A stretch of 64,000 nucleotides of DNA from Clostridioides difficile (GCA_012955965.1 JABBZI010000003.1:62001-126000); one strand, 5' to 3'; shown: positions 48,531 through 58,384, numbered from the stretch's first letter. Made by a program: numbers and translations. Notes: generated by a model from the sequence alone, not told the origin.

Positions 48531-51017
48531 ATGAGTAAAAAAATTATTATAGTAGGTGGAGTAGCAGGAGGGGCATCAACTGCTGCAAGATTAAGACGTT
48601 TAGATGAAAATGCTCAAATCATTATGTTTGAAAAGGGCGAATATATATCATTTGCAAATTGTGGTCTTCCATATTATATAGGTGGCACTATAGGAGAAAG
48701 AGAAAAACTAATAGTTCAAACTGTAGAAGCAATGAGTTCAAAGTTTAACTTAGATATAAGAAATTTAAGTGAAGTTATAAAAATAAATAAAGAAAATAAA
48801 AAAGTAAGTGTAAAAAATCACAAAACAGGTGAAATCTATGAAGAAGATTATGATATATTAGTACTTTCACCAGGAGCAAAACCAATAAAACCTACTATTC
48901 CAGGAATAAATGAATCTGAAAACTTATTTACGATAAGAAATATACCAGATGCAGACAAAATAAAAACATATGTGGATAATAACAAACCAAAACATGTAGT
49001 TGTTATAGGGGGAGGATTTATTGGTCTTGAAATGGCAGAAAACCTTCATGATAGAGGTATTAAAATTACCTTAGTAGAAGCTAGTGAACAAGTTATGGCT
49101 CCATTAGATATAGAGATGGCAAGTATTATACATGAGCATTTAATAGACAAAGGTGTTGAATTGATTTTAAGTGATGGAGTTAATTCCTTTGATAACAATG
49201 GAAAGAAAGTAATACTATCGAGTGGCAAAGAAATAGAAACAGATATGATTATACTTTCTATTGGAGTTAAACCAGAAACAACTATAGCAAAAGAAGCAAG
49301 GATTAAATTGAATGAAAGAGGAGCTATAGTAGTTAATAAGCATATGAAAACGTCAGATGACAGTATATATGCCCTTGGGGATGCAGTGGAGGTAACTGAT
49401 TTTGTAAATAAAAAACCTACAATGATACCACTGGCATGGCCAGCGAATAGACAAGGGAGATTAGTAGCAGATAATATATGTGGAAGAGATGTATCCTATA
49501 AAGGAACTTTAGGTTCATCAGTAGCTAAAGTATTTGATTATACAGTTGCAACTACTGGAAATAATGAAAAAATACTAAAAAGACTAGGTATAAATTATAA
49601 AGCTATTCATATACATCCAGGCTCTCATGCTGGATATTATCCAGGTGCATTTCCAATATCTATTAAGATGATTTTTGATACTCGAACAGGAGTAATATTT
49701 GGAGCACAAGGAGTGGGAATGGATGGTGTTGATAAGCGTATAGACGTATTAGCTACAGCAATAAAGGGAGGGCTTACTGTATTTGATTTACCAGATATAG
49801 AAACATGTTATGCACCACCATATAATTCAGCTAAAGACCCTGTGAACATGCTAGGGTATTATGCATCAAATATTATAGAAGATACAGTAAAAATAGTACA
49901 GTGGAATGAAGTTGATAATATAATAGCAGATGATGGTGTTATAATAGATGTAAGAGAATCCTTTGAATTGAGTACTGGAGAAATACCAAACTCTATACAC
50001 ATACCATTAGGTCAATTAAGAGATAGATTAAATGAAATACCTAAAAATAAAAAAATATATGTTACTTGTCAAGTTGGGCTTAGAGGATATCTTGCTTGTA
50101 GAATACTTGAACAACATGGAATTAAATGTATAAATATAGATGGTGGAATAAAAACTTATATGTCTGTAAAAAGGGCAGAAGAAAGTATGAATAAGCAGAA
50201 TAAAAATAATAGTATGGTTGTAAATAATAAGGAATCTGATATAATTGGAGAGCATCTAGATATGGAAATAAATATTGATGTTACATTAGATGCATGTGGA
50301 CTTCAATGCCCAGGACCAATAAGAAGAGTATTTAAAGAAATAAATAAAATGGAAGAAGGACAGTTATTAGAAGTAAGAGCAAGTGATCCTGGATTTAGTA
50401 AGGATATAGAGTCTTGGTGTAAAAAAACAAGAAATACTTTAGTAAAAATCGAATTTAATAAATCTAAAAAAGCATTTACAGCATATATTAAAAAAGGGAG
50501 TACTGTATTAAATATGAATCCATCAAGTAGTGCGGGTACAAGTAAAAAAGATGGAGCAACTTTAGTGGTGTTTAGTGGAGATTTAGACAAGGCCATAGCA
50601 TCATTTATAATTGCAACTGGTGCTGCATCAATGGGGAAAGAAGTAACCATGTTCTTTACATTTTGGGGGCTTAATATATTAAAGAGAAAAGATAAACCAA
50701 GTGTATCAAAAGATGCTATGGAAAAAATGTTTGATGTTATGTTGCCATCTCACACAGGTAAATTACCACTATCTCAGATGAATATGGGTGGAATAGGACC
50801 TAAGATGATAAATCAAATAATGAAAAAGCATAATGTTGATGATTTAGATACCTTAATAAAAAATGCCATGGATATGGGTGTTAAGGTAGTAGCATGTACA
50901 ATGAGTATGGATTTGATGGGAATAAAGGCAGAAGAATTTATAGATGGTGTTGACTTAGGAGGAGTAGCTTCATATCTAGGAGCCACTGAAGATTCTGGAT
51001 TAAATTTATTTGTATAA
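48531..51017 (+). CDS. CoA-disulfide reductase-like flavoprotein fused to rhodanese, TusA and DsrE domains
   Basis: 828 aa, four sulfur-handling modules in one chain. Residues about 1-445 form the FAD/NAD(P)H disulfide reductase (GGVAGGASTAARLRR at 9-23; redox C44 in FANCGLPYY; second nucleotide site VVIGGGFIGLE near 159). About 455-550 is a rhodanese with active C513 (YVTCQVGLRGY). About 580-655 is a TusA/SirA domain with C589 and C593 (DACGLQCPGPIR). The end (about 665-828) is a DsrE/DsrF-like domain with a Cys in VVACTMSMD. Family knowledge: such fusions reduce CoA or polysulfide persulfides and pass sulfane sulfur along carriers. Physiological substrate unknown. AAAAGGAG precedes ATG. Confidence 0.88.
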   Translation: MSKKIIIVGGVAGGASTAARLRRLDENAQIIMFEKGEYISFANCGLPYYIGGTIGEREKLIVQTVEAMSSKFNLDIRNLSEVIKINKENKKVSVKNHKTGEIYEEDYDILVLSPGAKPIKPTIPGINESENLFTIRNIPDADKIKTYVDNNKPKHVVVIGGGFIGLEMAENLHDRGIKITLVEASEQVMAPLDIEMASIIHEHLIDKGVELILSDGVNSFDNNGKKVILSSGKEIETDMIILSIGVKPETTIAKEARIKLNERGAIVVNKHMKTSDDSIYALGDAVEVTDFVNKKPTMIPLAWPANRQGRLVADNICGRDVSYKGTLGSSVAKVFDYTVATTGNNEKILKRLGINYKAIHIHPGSHAGYYPGAFPISIKMIFDTRTGVIFGAQGVGMDGVDKRIDVLATAIKGGLTVFDLPDIETCYAPPYNSAKDPVNMLGYYASNIIEDTVKIVQWNEVDNIIADDGVIIDVRESFELSTGEIPNSIHIPLGQLRDRLNEIPKNKKIYVTCQVGLRGYLACRILEQHGIKCINIDGGIKTYMSVKRAEESMNKQNKNNSMVVNNKESDIIGEHLDMEINIDVTLDACGLQCPGPIRRVFKEINKMEEGQLLEVRASDPGFSKDIESWCKKTRNTLVKIEFNKSKKAFTAYIKKGSTVLNMNPSSSAGTSKKDGATLVVFSGDLDKAIASFIIATGAASMGKEVTMFFTFWGLNILKRKDKPSVSKDAMEKMFDVMLPSHTGKLPLSQMNMGGIGPKMINQIMKKHNVDDLDTLIKNAMDMGVKVVACTMSMDLMGIKAEEFIDGVDLGGVASYLGATEDSGLNLFV

Positions 51018-51134
51018 ATTTAGATAGGAGTTATATAAAAAATAAGATTTATAGCACCAATAATTTTAAATTGTTAGTGCTATAAATCCATTTAAATTGC
51101 AAGAATATGATTGTGTGTAATAGTCTTAAATACT

Positions 51135-54100
51135 TTAATTAAATAAATCTATTATCTCATCATCAGACAAACTTTTCAATACACCTTCATTGGCTAATTC
51201 TCCATTTATAAATTGGTTTATAAGTTCTTTTTTACTTTCCTGTAATTTTATTATTTTTTCTTCTATAGTCCCTTTAGCAATTAACTTTATAACTTGTACT
51301 GAGTTTTTCTGACCAAATCTATGGGCTCTATCACTAGCTTGATTTTCTACTGATGGATTCCACCATGGGTCAAAGTGAATTACCATATCAGCAGATGTAA
51401 GGTTTAAACCAGTTCCTCCTGCTTTTAGAGATATTAAAAAAACTTTTTTATCCAGACTATTATTAAACTCATCTACAAGTTCAAGTCTTTCTTTAGCATT
51501 AGTCTTACCATCTATATAATGATATTCAATTTTGTACTTATCAAGTTCTTTACTTATGTTTTTAAGTACAGAGGTAAATTGTGAAAATAGTAATATTTTA
51601 TGATTTTCATTTATACTGTCTCTAAGTATTTCTAAACATGTTTCAATTTTTGAACTTTTTTTATTGTAATCTTTTACCACTATACTTGGGTCTAAACAAA
51701 GTTGTCTTAGCTTTGTTAAGTAAGAAAAGATAACTATTTTATCTTTTTTTAGATTTTTATCTTTTATTTTATCTTGTATATCTTTTGCATATACACTATA
51801 TATCTTTTTCTGTTCTTTATTCAACTCGACAAAAAAGTTTTTCTCGATTTTATCTGGAAGCTCTTTCATGACTTGTTTTTTACTTCTTCTTAGAATAAAA
51901 GGTTTTATAAGTTTTTTTAAATTTTTAACATTATCTTCTTTATTTATAAATAACTCTTGAAATTTTGTTTTACTATATAAATAACCAGGCATTATAAAAT
52001 CAAATATAGACCATAATTCTAGCAAATTATTTTCCATAGGAGTTCCAGTAAGTGCAAATTTATTTTCTGCATTTATACTTTTTACAGATTCTGTTACTAA
52101 AGCTACTGGATTTTTAATATTTTGAGCTTCATCTATGATACAATAATCAAACCTTATTTCACTATATTTTTCTAAATCATTTCTAAGAGTTCCATATGTT
52201 GTAAGTATTACATCGAAATTTTCTAACTCCATAAAGCACTTTTCTCTATCTCTTTTACTTCCATGTATCAATAAAACTTTTATGTCTGGAGAAAATTTTT
52301 CAAATTCATTTTTCCAATTATAAATAAGAGATGTGGGTGTAACAATAAGACTCTTTTTATTGGATAATGATAATAAAAATGTAATAGTCTGTATTGTTTT
52401 ACCAAGACCCATTTCATCAGCTAATATACCACCAAATTTATAATAATCTAAAACTTTAAACCAGTTAAAACCATTTACTTGATAGTCACGAAGTTCTGCT
52501 TTTAAATTGTTTGGAATATCTAAATTTATACTATCAAAATTTCTGAATTTTTCACAAATACTATCTAATTCCTTTTTGCCATCTATAAATTTTAAATTTT
52601 TACCTTTTATCATATCATTTATATATAGAGCTTTGTTATTATGAATTTTATTATTTTTTGATTTATCTATTATATCTAGATTTTCAACTAATTCAAAAAA
52701 GTCTTGTGTTTCTCTTTCTGATAAATCTATAAAGTTCCCATCTTTAAGCTTATAAAAAGTACGTTTTTCTTGAAAAGCTTTCAGAATAGATTTGTACTCT
52801 TTTGGATTTATATCAGATATATTAAAATTAAATTCTAAATAATTTTGATTAGTTTGATTAATTGAAGCTTGAATTGATGAAGAATTGTATATCTTTTTCA
52901 ATTTAAACTTCTCAGAATAGTATATATCTCCAAATTCTTTTAAAGATTCTAATTGTGAGTCTAAAAATGTAAATAGGTCATAATCACTTCCTTTGAATAG
53001 ATAACTGTTATTTTCTTTTACAAATTGCGAAGAAGTTATTTTATTTTCAATTTTAGCTTCTTTTTGTGTATTGGGAAGTATAAATTTTTTTTCTTCATTG
53101 TCATATATATACTTTATGTCACAACATATGTTTCCATCAATCATATCAAAGTAGAATTCAGCTTTAAAATCATTTGTTATGTTATTTGTTATATTATCAT
53201 CTAAATAAACTTCTTGAGATATAGATTTTAATCTAGGTACTAATAGTCCTAAAACATCTTTAGAATCCTCTTTGTCAAACTTTAATTCTTTAGATTTTGA
53301 TAATACTTGATAGATTTTTGAATAATCATGAGCTTTTTTATGTGATAGCAAGTAGATATTATCATCATATAAAAGTACATCATTTTTTTTGGTAAGTGGA
53401 ACAGGTAATGAATCTTGAGAAGATAAGACTATTTTATCTTCTATATTTTTAAAATTAAACGTTACTGGCAAGGTATCATTTAATATCTTTGGATGGTATT
53501 CTTTTTTAGAAAAAATAAGTGTAAAATCTTTGTATTTAATAGCATTTAAAAACTGTTTTAAAGAACTTGCATTTATCTCCATAAACTTCTTTGAATATGA
53601 TGAAGAAAAATTGTATGAAAGATTTGTACCATATTCTTCTATAATATCTACCAATTTTTCATCTTCATCAGCAAAATAATGAATGCTGGGATTATAAATA
53701 AATTTTTTTCCAAAATCTAATTCATATCCATTAAGTTTTGAATATGCAAATTCAGTAATATTTTTTAGAATATACATTTTATCAATTCCAATTTTAAATT
53801 CGGCAACTGCTTTATTTGAATCAACATTTATTAATACATCTAAATTAACTCTTTCTCTTTTAGTATTATCTAAAAAAGAAAGCAGTTGTTTACTTAAGTC
53901 TAAGTCAGTTTTAGAATTAGTGTTAGAAGTTTTATCCTTATTATCGCCCAGTATATCTATTAAAATAGGAGGAACATCTTTTTTATTTTTTATTTGTTTT
54001 AAGCTTTTTATAACAATAGCAACTATATGTTTACATATGAAAATTCTCTGATTTACACCCTTTGATTGACAATCAGCACAACTACAATCATTTTCAATTA

Positions 54101-54329
54101 TCTTAAAGTGTCTTATATCTATAGTTATTGAACTAAAATAAAAGCTATAATTATCTTCAGAATTGACTCCACCACGAAATGTCAGTAGATTATTTTGTAG
54201 GTCATCAATATCTATATCTATATAATCAACCAAATGATTAGTGTAGTATTTTACACCTCTTGACCACCTTGATGGCTCTGTATTTCTTTTTATTAATTTA
54301 TATATCATATCTATTTTCATTTTATTCAC
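51135..54329 (-). CDS. SNF2-family helicase/translocase with SWIM zinc finger
   Basis: 1064 aa. N-terminal SWIM motif C-x-C-x(n)-C-x-H (CSCADCQSKGVNQRIFICKH in two parts, about residues 80-100), a long middle region (about 140-590) without recognised domain (bacterial SNF2-associated region), then the SNF2 ATPase: motif I DEMGLGKTIQT (about 637-647), II DEAQ (about 733-736), III LTGTPMENN, and C-terminal helicase motifs V GGTGLNLTSAD and VI QASDRAHRFGQ. It uses ATP to move on DNA or displace DNA-bound protein; the partner is unknown. No restriction, toxin or phage-defence gene lies next to it, so a defence role is not supported here. Confidence 0.87.
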   Translation of the reverse strand: MNKMKIDMIYKLIKRNTEPSRWSRGVKYYTNHLVDYIDIDIDDLQNNLLTFRGGVNSEDNYSFYFSSITIDIRHFKIIENDCSCADCQSKGVNQRIFICKHIVAIVIKSLKQIKNKKDVPPILIDILGDNKDKTSNTNSKTDLDLSKQLLSFLDNTKRERVNLDVLINVDSNKAVAEFKIGIDKMYILKNITEFAYSKLNGYELDFGKKFIYNPSIHYFADEDEKLVDIIEEYGTNLSYNFSSSYSKKFMEINASSLKQFLNAIKYKDFTLIFSKKEYHPKILNDTLPVTFNFKNIEDKIVLSSQDSLPVPLTKKNDVLLYDDNIYLLSHKKAHDYSKIYQVLSKSKELKFDKEDSKDVLGLLVPRLKSISQEVYLDDNITNNITNDFKAEFYFDMIDGNICCDIKYIYDNEEKKFILPNTQKEAKIENKITSSQFVKENNSYLFKGSDYDLFTFLDSQLESLKEFGDIYYSEKFKLKKIYNSSSIQASINQTNQNYLEFNFNISDINPKEYKSILKAFQEKRTFYKLKDGNFIDLSERETQDFFELVENLDIIDKSKNNKIHNNKALYINDMIKGKNLKFIDGKKELDSICEKFRNFDSINLDIPNNLKAELRDYQVNGFNWFKVLDYYKFGGILADEMGLGKTIQTITFLLSLSNKKSLIVTPTSLIYNWKNEFEKFSPDIKVLLIHGSKRDREKCFMELENFDVILTTYGTLRNDLEKYSEIRFDYCIIDEAQNIKNPVALVTESVKSINAENKFALTGTPMENNLLELWSIFDFIMPGYLYSKTKFQELFINKEDNVKNLKKLIKPFILRRSKKQVMKELPDKIEKNFFVELNKEQKKIYSVYAKDIQDKIKDKNLKKDKIVIFSYLTKLRQLCLDPSIVVKDYNKKSSKIETCLEILRDSINENHKILLFSQFTSVLKNISKELDKYKIEYHYIDGKTNAKERLELVDEFNNSLDKKVFLISLKAGGTGLNLTSADMVIHFDPWWNPSVENQASDRAHRFGQKNSVQVIKLIAKGTIEEKIIKLQESKKELINQFINGELANEGVLKSLSDDEIIDLFN

Positions 54330-54649
54330 CTTACCTCACTGTATATATTATAATCTAAATGCATTTAATTTACACTCTAAATCTGTAGCTTAAATCAAAG
54401 TATATATAAATAGCTTTTATCTATCACAAGATATATGTAAATAACAATTTACTATTAGATTTTTATCTTATTATCTTATACACTATGAATGAAAAATAAT
54501 TATTTAAATAAATATTAAAAATATAAAGCTTTATTATTAAAGTATTCTTGATATTATAATATATAAGATTTAAAATATGATATTTGAATAAAAAGAATGT
54601 ATAATAAGTTTAATAATTATATTTATTATTAGGAAAGGAGAGAGTAGAT
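54330..54649. other. AT-rich divergent spacer
   Basis: 320 bp between the divergent SNF2 and molybdopterin oxidoreductase genes. No gene, riboswitch or strong inverted repeat recognised (in particular no Moco-riboswitch-like G+C-rich helix set). AAAGGAGAG lies 8 nt before the ATG at 54650. Confidence 0.4.
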
Positions 54650-56803
54650 ATGAATAATTGTAATTTGCTTAAAGCTAAGATACCATGTGAAGAAACTGGC
54701 ATAGAAATAAAGAGAACTTTGTGCGATATTTGTTCTCCAGGGATACATTGTGGAATTGATGCATATGTTAAAGATGGTAAAATAATAAAAATAGAAGGTA
54801 CAAAAGAACATCCAATGAACAAAGGATTGCTATGTACAAAAGGTCTTTGTAATAGAGAGTATATCTATAGAGAAGATAGAATAAAGACACCACTAAAGAG
54901 AATTGGTAAAAGAGGTGAAGGTAAGTTTAAGCCAATATCATGGGAAGAGGCTTATAGTGAAATAGGAGAGAGATTAAATAAAATAAAAAGTGAATATGGG
55001 GCAAAACATGTAGCCTTTTTTACAGGTTATGGGAAGTGGTATAGACCGTTTTTACAAAGGTTTGCATCTTCATTTGGTTCTCCTAATTATGGTACAGAAT
55101 CTAGCTCATGCTCAACATCAGCACAGATGGCGGGAAATGTTGCGACTGGGAGAAACTTTACAATGCAAGATATGGAAAATGCAAAAACTTACTTAGGGTG
55201 GGGATTTAATCCATACTATTCTAAATTTTTAAATAGTGTAAATCTTACAAAATTAAAAGAAAAAGGTCTAAAATTTATAATTGTAGACCCTAGAATAACA
55301 CCAACAACTCAAAAAGTAGCAGACTTACATTTAAGAGTTAAACCTGGAACTGATGGAGCTTTAGCTCTTGGTATGGCAAATCTATTTATACAAAGAGATT
55401 TAATAGTTAAAGAATACATAGAAAAACATGTATATGGATTTAATGAATATAAAGAATATGTAAAATCATTTGATTTGGATACTGTAAGTAAGATTACAGG
55501 TGTTTCTAAGAATAACATAATAAAAGCTGTAGATATGTTGTCTCAAGGTACATTTTGCATAAATGAAAGTGCAGCTCCAATCGTTCATCATCAAAATGGA
55601 TTCCAAAATTACAGAGCAATGATGTCTTTATCTGCTATAACAGGTAATTATGACAGGACAGGTGGCAATATACCAAAACAAGACTACTTTGCTGGTAAGT
55701 TAGGTGGATTTCAAGCACTAGAAAAAGAGTTTGTAAAAGAAGTTTTACCTAAAAATATAAATGAAAGAATTGGTGGAGAAAGGTTTCCTCTATGGAATGA
55801 AATGGTGACTCAATTTCAGGCTATGGATTTAACGAGACAAATAGAAGAAAAAACACCTTACGAAATAAGAGCTTTGTTTTGTCATGGAATAAATGCTAGA
55901 ATGTTTCCTAATTCTGGTAGACTGTTCAAAGCATTAGATACTGTAGATTTTTTTGTGAATATAGATTTGTTTATGACAGATGCATCAAAATATGCAGATA
56001 TACTTTTACCTGCATGTACATCTTTTGAAAGAGAAGAATGTAAGAGTTATCCAGGTGGATATATTACATATACTAAAAAGGTTATCGACACACTATATGA
56101 TTCGAAATCAGATGTAGAAATACTTTCAGATTTAGCAAATGTTATGGATATAGAGGATGACTTATTAAAGGCAGGTTATGAAGCAAGTATAAGACACATG
56201 TTCAAAGATACATGTGTAGATGTAGATAAGCTTAAAGAAAGTGATTTACCATTAAAATGTAAAGACTTTAAGCCATATATAGTAGGTTCATATACAAGAG
56301 ATGGATATGATACTAGTACATCTAGGTTTGAATTAAAATCTGTAATTATTGAAAAATATAAAGATTCTGGATTAGATGCACTACCAACATATAGAGGATT
56401 TAATGACGATATAGATAATGATTATACTCATCTATTGACATCAGGAGCAAGAATTCCAAATGCACTACATTCAAGACTTCATGACACTAAACTTTCAAGA
56501 ATATTAAAAAATGAAGCTAGTTGTGATATTTCTAGCTTAGATGCAAAAGAATTGGATGTTATTAGTGGAGATTATATAAAAATAACCACTAAGATAGGAA
56601 GTTTGGATGTAAAAATCAATGTTACTGACAGAGTCTTATACAGAAATATACATATGTATCATGGATACAGAGAGGCTGATGTAAATAGTATTATTTGTGA
56701 TAATTTTGACCCTTATAGTGGATTCCCTGCATATAGAAGTTGTAAATGTAAGATTGAGAAGATGAATAGACAGATGGAGGGATATAATGAAAAGTTTATT
56801 TAA
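54650..56803 (+). CDS. molybdenum/tungsten bis-pterin oxidoreductase, catalytic subunit
   Basis: 717 aa of the DMSO-reductase superfamily, no Tat or Sec signal, so cytoplasmic. N-terminal 4Fe-4S site: C25-x2-C28-x5-C34-x27-C62. The residue expected to ligate the metal is C154 in GTESSSCSTSAQMAG. Pterin-binding blocks are visible (GWGFNPYYSKF, IVDPRITPTTQKVADLHLRVKPGTDGALALG, FCHGINARMFPN, LLTSGARIPNALHSR). With a Cys ligand, formate dehydrogenase-, thiosulfate/polysulfide reductase- and related types are possible; the substrate is not predictable. The Fe-S subunit gene overlaps its end by 17 nt. No membrane anchor or maturation gene is adjacent. Confidence 0.85.
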   Translation: MNNCNLLKAKIPCEETGIEIKRTLCDICSPGIHCGIDAYVKDGKIIKIEGTKEHPMNKGLLCTKGLCNREYIYREDRIKTPLKRIGKRGEGKFKPISWEEAYSEIGERLNKIKSEYGAKHVAFFTGYGKWYRPFLQRFASSFGSPNYGTESSSCSTSAQMAGNVATGRNFTMQDMENAKTYLGWGFNPYYSKFLNSVNLTKLKEKGLKFIIVDPRITPTTQKVADLHLRVKPGTDGALALGMANLFIQRDLIVKEYIEKHVYGFNEYKEYVKSFDLDTVSKITGVSKNNIIKAVDMLSQGTFCINESAAPIVHHQNGFQNYRAMMSLSAITGNYDRTGGNIPKQDYFAGKLGGFQALEKEFVKEVLPKNINERIGGERFPLWNEMVTQFQAMDLTRQIEEKTPYEIRALFCHGINARMFPNSGRLFKALDTVDFFVNIDLFMTDASKYADILLPACTSFEREECKSYPGGYITYTKKVIDTLYDSKSDVEILSDLANVMDIEDDLLKAGYEASIRHMFKDTCVDVDKLKESDLPLKCKDFKPYIVGSYTRDGYDTSTSRFELKSVIIEKYKDSGLDALPTYRGFNDDIDNDYTHLLTSGARIPNALHSRLHDTKLSRILKNEASCDISSLDAKELDVISGDYIKITTKIGSLDVKINVTDRVLYRNIHMYHGYREADVNSIICDNFDPYSGFPAYRSCKCKIEKMNRQMEGYNEKFI

Positions 56804-57209
56804 ATTTAATAAAGAATTATGTACAGCATGTGGAGCATGTTTACTTGCTTGTATAGACCAAAATGATAATAATATAGATAATGGTGAACTTTTTAGACAT
56901 GTATTTACAATGGAAGATGGTGTAAATATAGAATATTTTTCATTAGCATGTATTCATTGTGATGAGCCAAAATGTTTGGATATATGCCCTAAAGACTGCT
57001 TTAAAAAAGAAGGTGGGTTCGTTGTATTAGATAACCAAAGTTGTATAGGATGTAAACTTTGTGAAAAAGCTTGTGAATATGGAGCTTTGAATTATGGCAA
57101 GGATGGCAAGGCAAATAAATGTAATGGGTGTGTTGAAAGACATGAATGTGGTATGGATTCACCTTGTGTAATGGTATGTCCTACAGGAGCATTAAAATTT
57201 AATAAATAA
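56787..57209 (+). CDS. four-cluster 4Fe-4S electron-transfer subunit
   Basis: 140-aa ferredoxin-like protein of the HycB/FdhB/DmsB type. Four cysteine sets: CTACGACLLACI (about residues 12-23), CIHCDEPKCLDICP (about 56-69), CIGCKLCEKACE (about 84-95) and CNGCVERHECGMDSPCVMVCP (about 111-131, split as two cluster parts). It carries electrons between the pterin subunit upstream and an unknown soluble partner such as ferredoxin or NADH-linked enzyme. Overlap of 17 nt with the catalytic subunit shows translational coupling; the ribosome binding site GGAGGG is inside the upstream gene. Confidence 0.88.
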   Translation: MKSLFKFNKELCTACGACLLACIDQNDNNIDNGELFRHVFTMEDGVNIEYFSLACIHCDEPKCLDICPKDCFKKEGGFVVLDNQSCIGCKLCEKACEYGALNYGKDGKANKCNGCVERHECGMDSPCVMVCPTGALKFNK

Positions 57210-57251
57210 ATTAAAAATTATACTTAAATATAAGATGTTTTTTATGAAAAG

Positions 57252-57294
57252 CTACATTGAGTTTGTATTATAACAAACTTAATGTAGTTTTTTT
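57252..57294 (+). terminator. terminator after the pterin oxidoreductase operon
   Basis: CTACATTGAGTTTGT pairs with ACAAACTTAATGTAG (one G-T opposition) over a 6-nt loop, followed by a 7-T run. Confidence 0.88.
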
Positions 57295-57331
57295 ATGGAT
57301 ATAGTTGGATACTATAATATGCTTATTGGAG

Positions 57332-57375
57332 ATAGTTTTTTGCTATTGGACAAAGAATGGAAAACATATTAAACT
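57332..57375 (+). promoter_or_regulatory. first copy of a duplicated promoter-like element
   Basis: ATAGTTTTTTGCTATTGG (57332-57349) is 17/18 identical to 57623-57640, and similarity continues (AAAGAATGGAAAA versus AAACAAGGAAAA). The unit contains ATAG-N7-CTAT dyad, a TTGGAC -35 and, 18 bp later, a TAAACT -10-like sequence. A short frame with AAGGGG (57456-57488, MAEKIIEKEY) follows and then an in-frame TAG; it may be a remnant of a small gene. Confidence 0.45.
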
Positions 57376-57622
57376 TATGTTGTTCAAAGTCGAAGTATAA
57401 TATAATAAATAGAAAATTGTATTATATTTGTAGTATATAAATAAGGGGTATTTAAATGGCTGAAAAAATAATAGAAAAAGAATACTAGATTTTAGTCTTT
57501 GAAAATAGGTTATATAAATATGTTCCCTCTTGTGAATAAATTTAAAATTAAAAAAACACATTTAGTAGTCTAAATATCAAAAAAGTATAGTATCAAAAGG
57601 GTCTATATAATCCATTGATAAA

Positions 57623-57666
57623 ATAGTTTTTTCCTATTGGTAAAACAAGGAAAATTCTATTATAAT
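57623..57666 (+). promoter_or_regulatory. second copy of the duplicated element; promoter of the amino-acid ABC operon
   Basis: ATAGTTTTTTCCTATTGG, then -35 TTGGTA (57637-57642), 18-bp spacer, -10 TATAAT (57661-57666). The ATAG-N7-CTAT dyad overlaps the upstream edge of the -35, a likely binding site for the regulator of this operon. The ATG of the permease lies 56 nt downstream. Confidence 0.55.
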
Positions 57667-57721
57667 TTAACATGTGACAAAAGTTTGCAAAAAACAACAT
57701 TAAGTGAGGGGGACTTATTTT

Positions 57722-58384
57722 ATGATTTTTAATATGAAATATTTTTTAGAATTATTTCCAATAATAATGAAATCATTCAATGTAACTGTGATTTTAGCAA
57801 TAAGTTCATTAGTATTTTCATTAATTATAGGTACAATAGTAGCGTTATCATCTTATTACAAAGTGAAAGTATTGAATCAAATATGTAAAGTATATGTATC
57901 TATCTTTAGAGGAACACCTCTTATGCCACAATTATTCTTTCTATATTTTGGACTGGCATATATGAGTGATTTTGTTAAAAACATGGACCCAGTATTTGCA
58001 ACCTCTATAGTACTTAGTTTGAATATGGGAGCTTATATGTCTGAAACTATAAGAGCATCCATACTTTCAATTGATAAAGGTCAGATAGAAGCATCATATG
58101 CAATGGGACTAACAAACTTACAAACAATGAAAAGAATAGTGATACCACAGGCTATAAGAGTTGCATTGCCATCATTATTCAATAATTTTATAGATTTAAT
58201 TAAAGGGTCTTCTGTAGCTTTTGTTGTTGGAGTAAATGATATAATGGGTGCTGCTAAATCACAAGGAGCACTGAGCTTTAAGTTTTTTGAAGTGTATGGA
58301 GCAGTTATGGTAATTTACTGGTGTATAATAACTCCTTTAGGATGGGGACAAAAAAAGTTAGAAAAGAAGATAAGCGATTATTAG
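57722..58384 (+). CDS. polar amino-acid ABC transporter, permease subunit
   Basis: 220-aa membrane protein (HisM/TcyL group) with about five helices. The EAA loop that contacts the ATPase is clear: EASYAMGLTNLQTMKRIVIPQAIRVALPS in about residues 125-153 (read in overlapping pieces). PRGTPLMPQLFF-type sequence (FRGTPLMPQLFF, about 65-76) is also typical. ATG 57722 is used: GAGGGGG is 9 nt upstream, while an in-frame GTG 18 nt earlier precedes that site. It leads the operon permease, binding protein, M20 deacylase, ATPase. A single permease gene implies a homodimer. Confidence 0.88.
   Translation: MIFNMKYFLELFPIIMKSFNVTVILAISSLVFSLIIGTIVALSSYYKVKVLNQICKVYVSIFRGTPLMPQLFFLYFGLAYMSDFVKNMDPVFATSIVLSLNMGAYMSETIRASILSIDKGQIEASYAMGLTNLQTMKRIVIPQAIRVALPSLFNNFIDLIKGSSVAFVVGVNDIMGAAKSQGALSFKFFEVYGAVMVIYWCIITPLGWGQKKLEKKISDY

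Noticed and set aside
51135-54329. Anti-phage defence system around the SNF2 helicase
   Set aside because: No nuclease, methylase, phospholipase D or toxin genes flank it.
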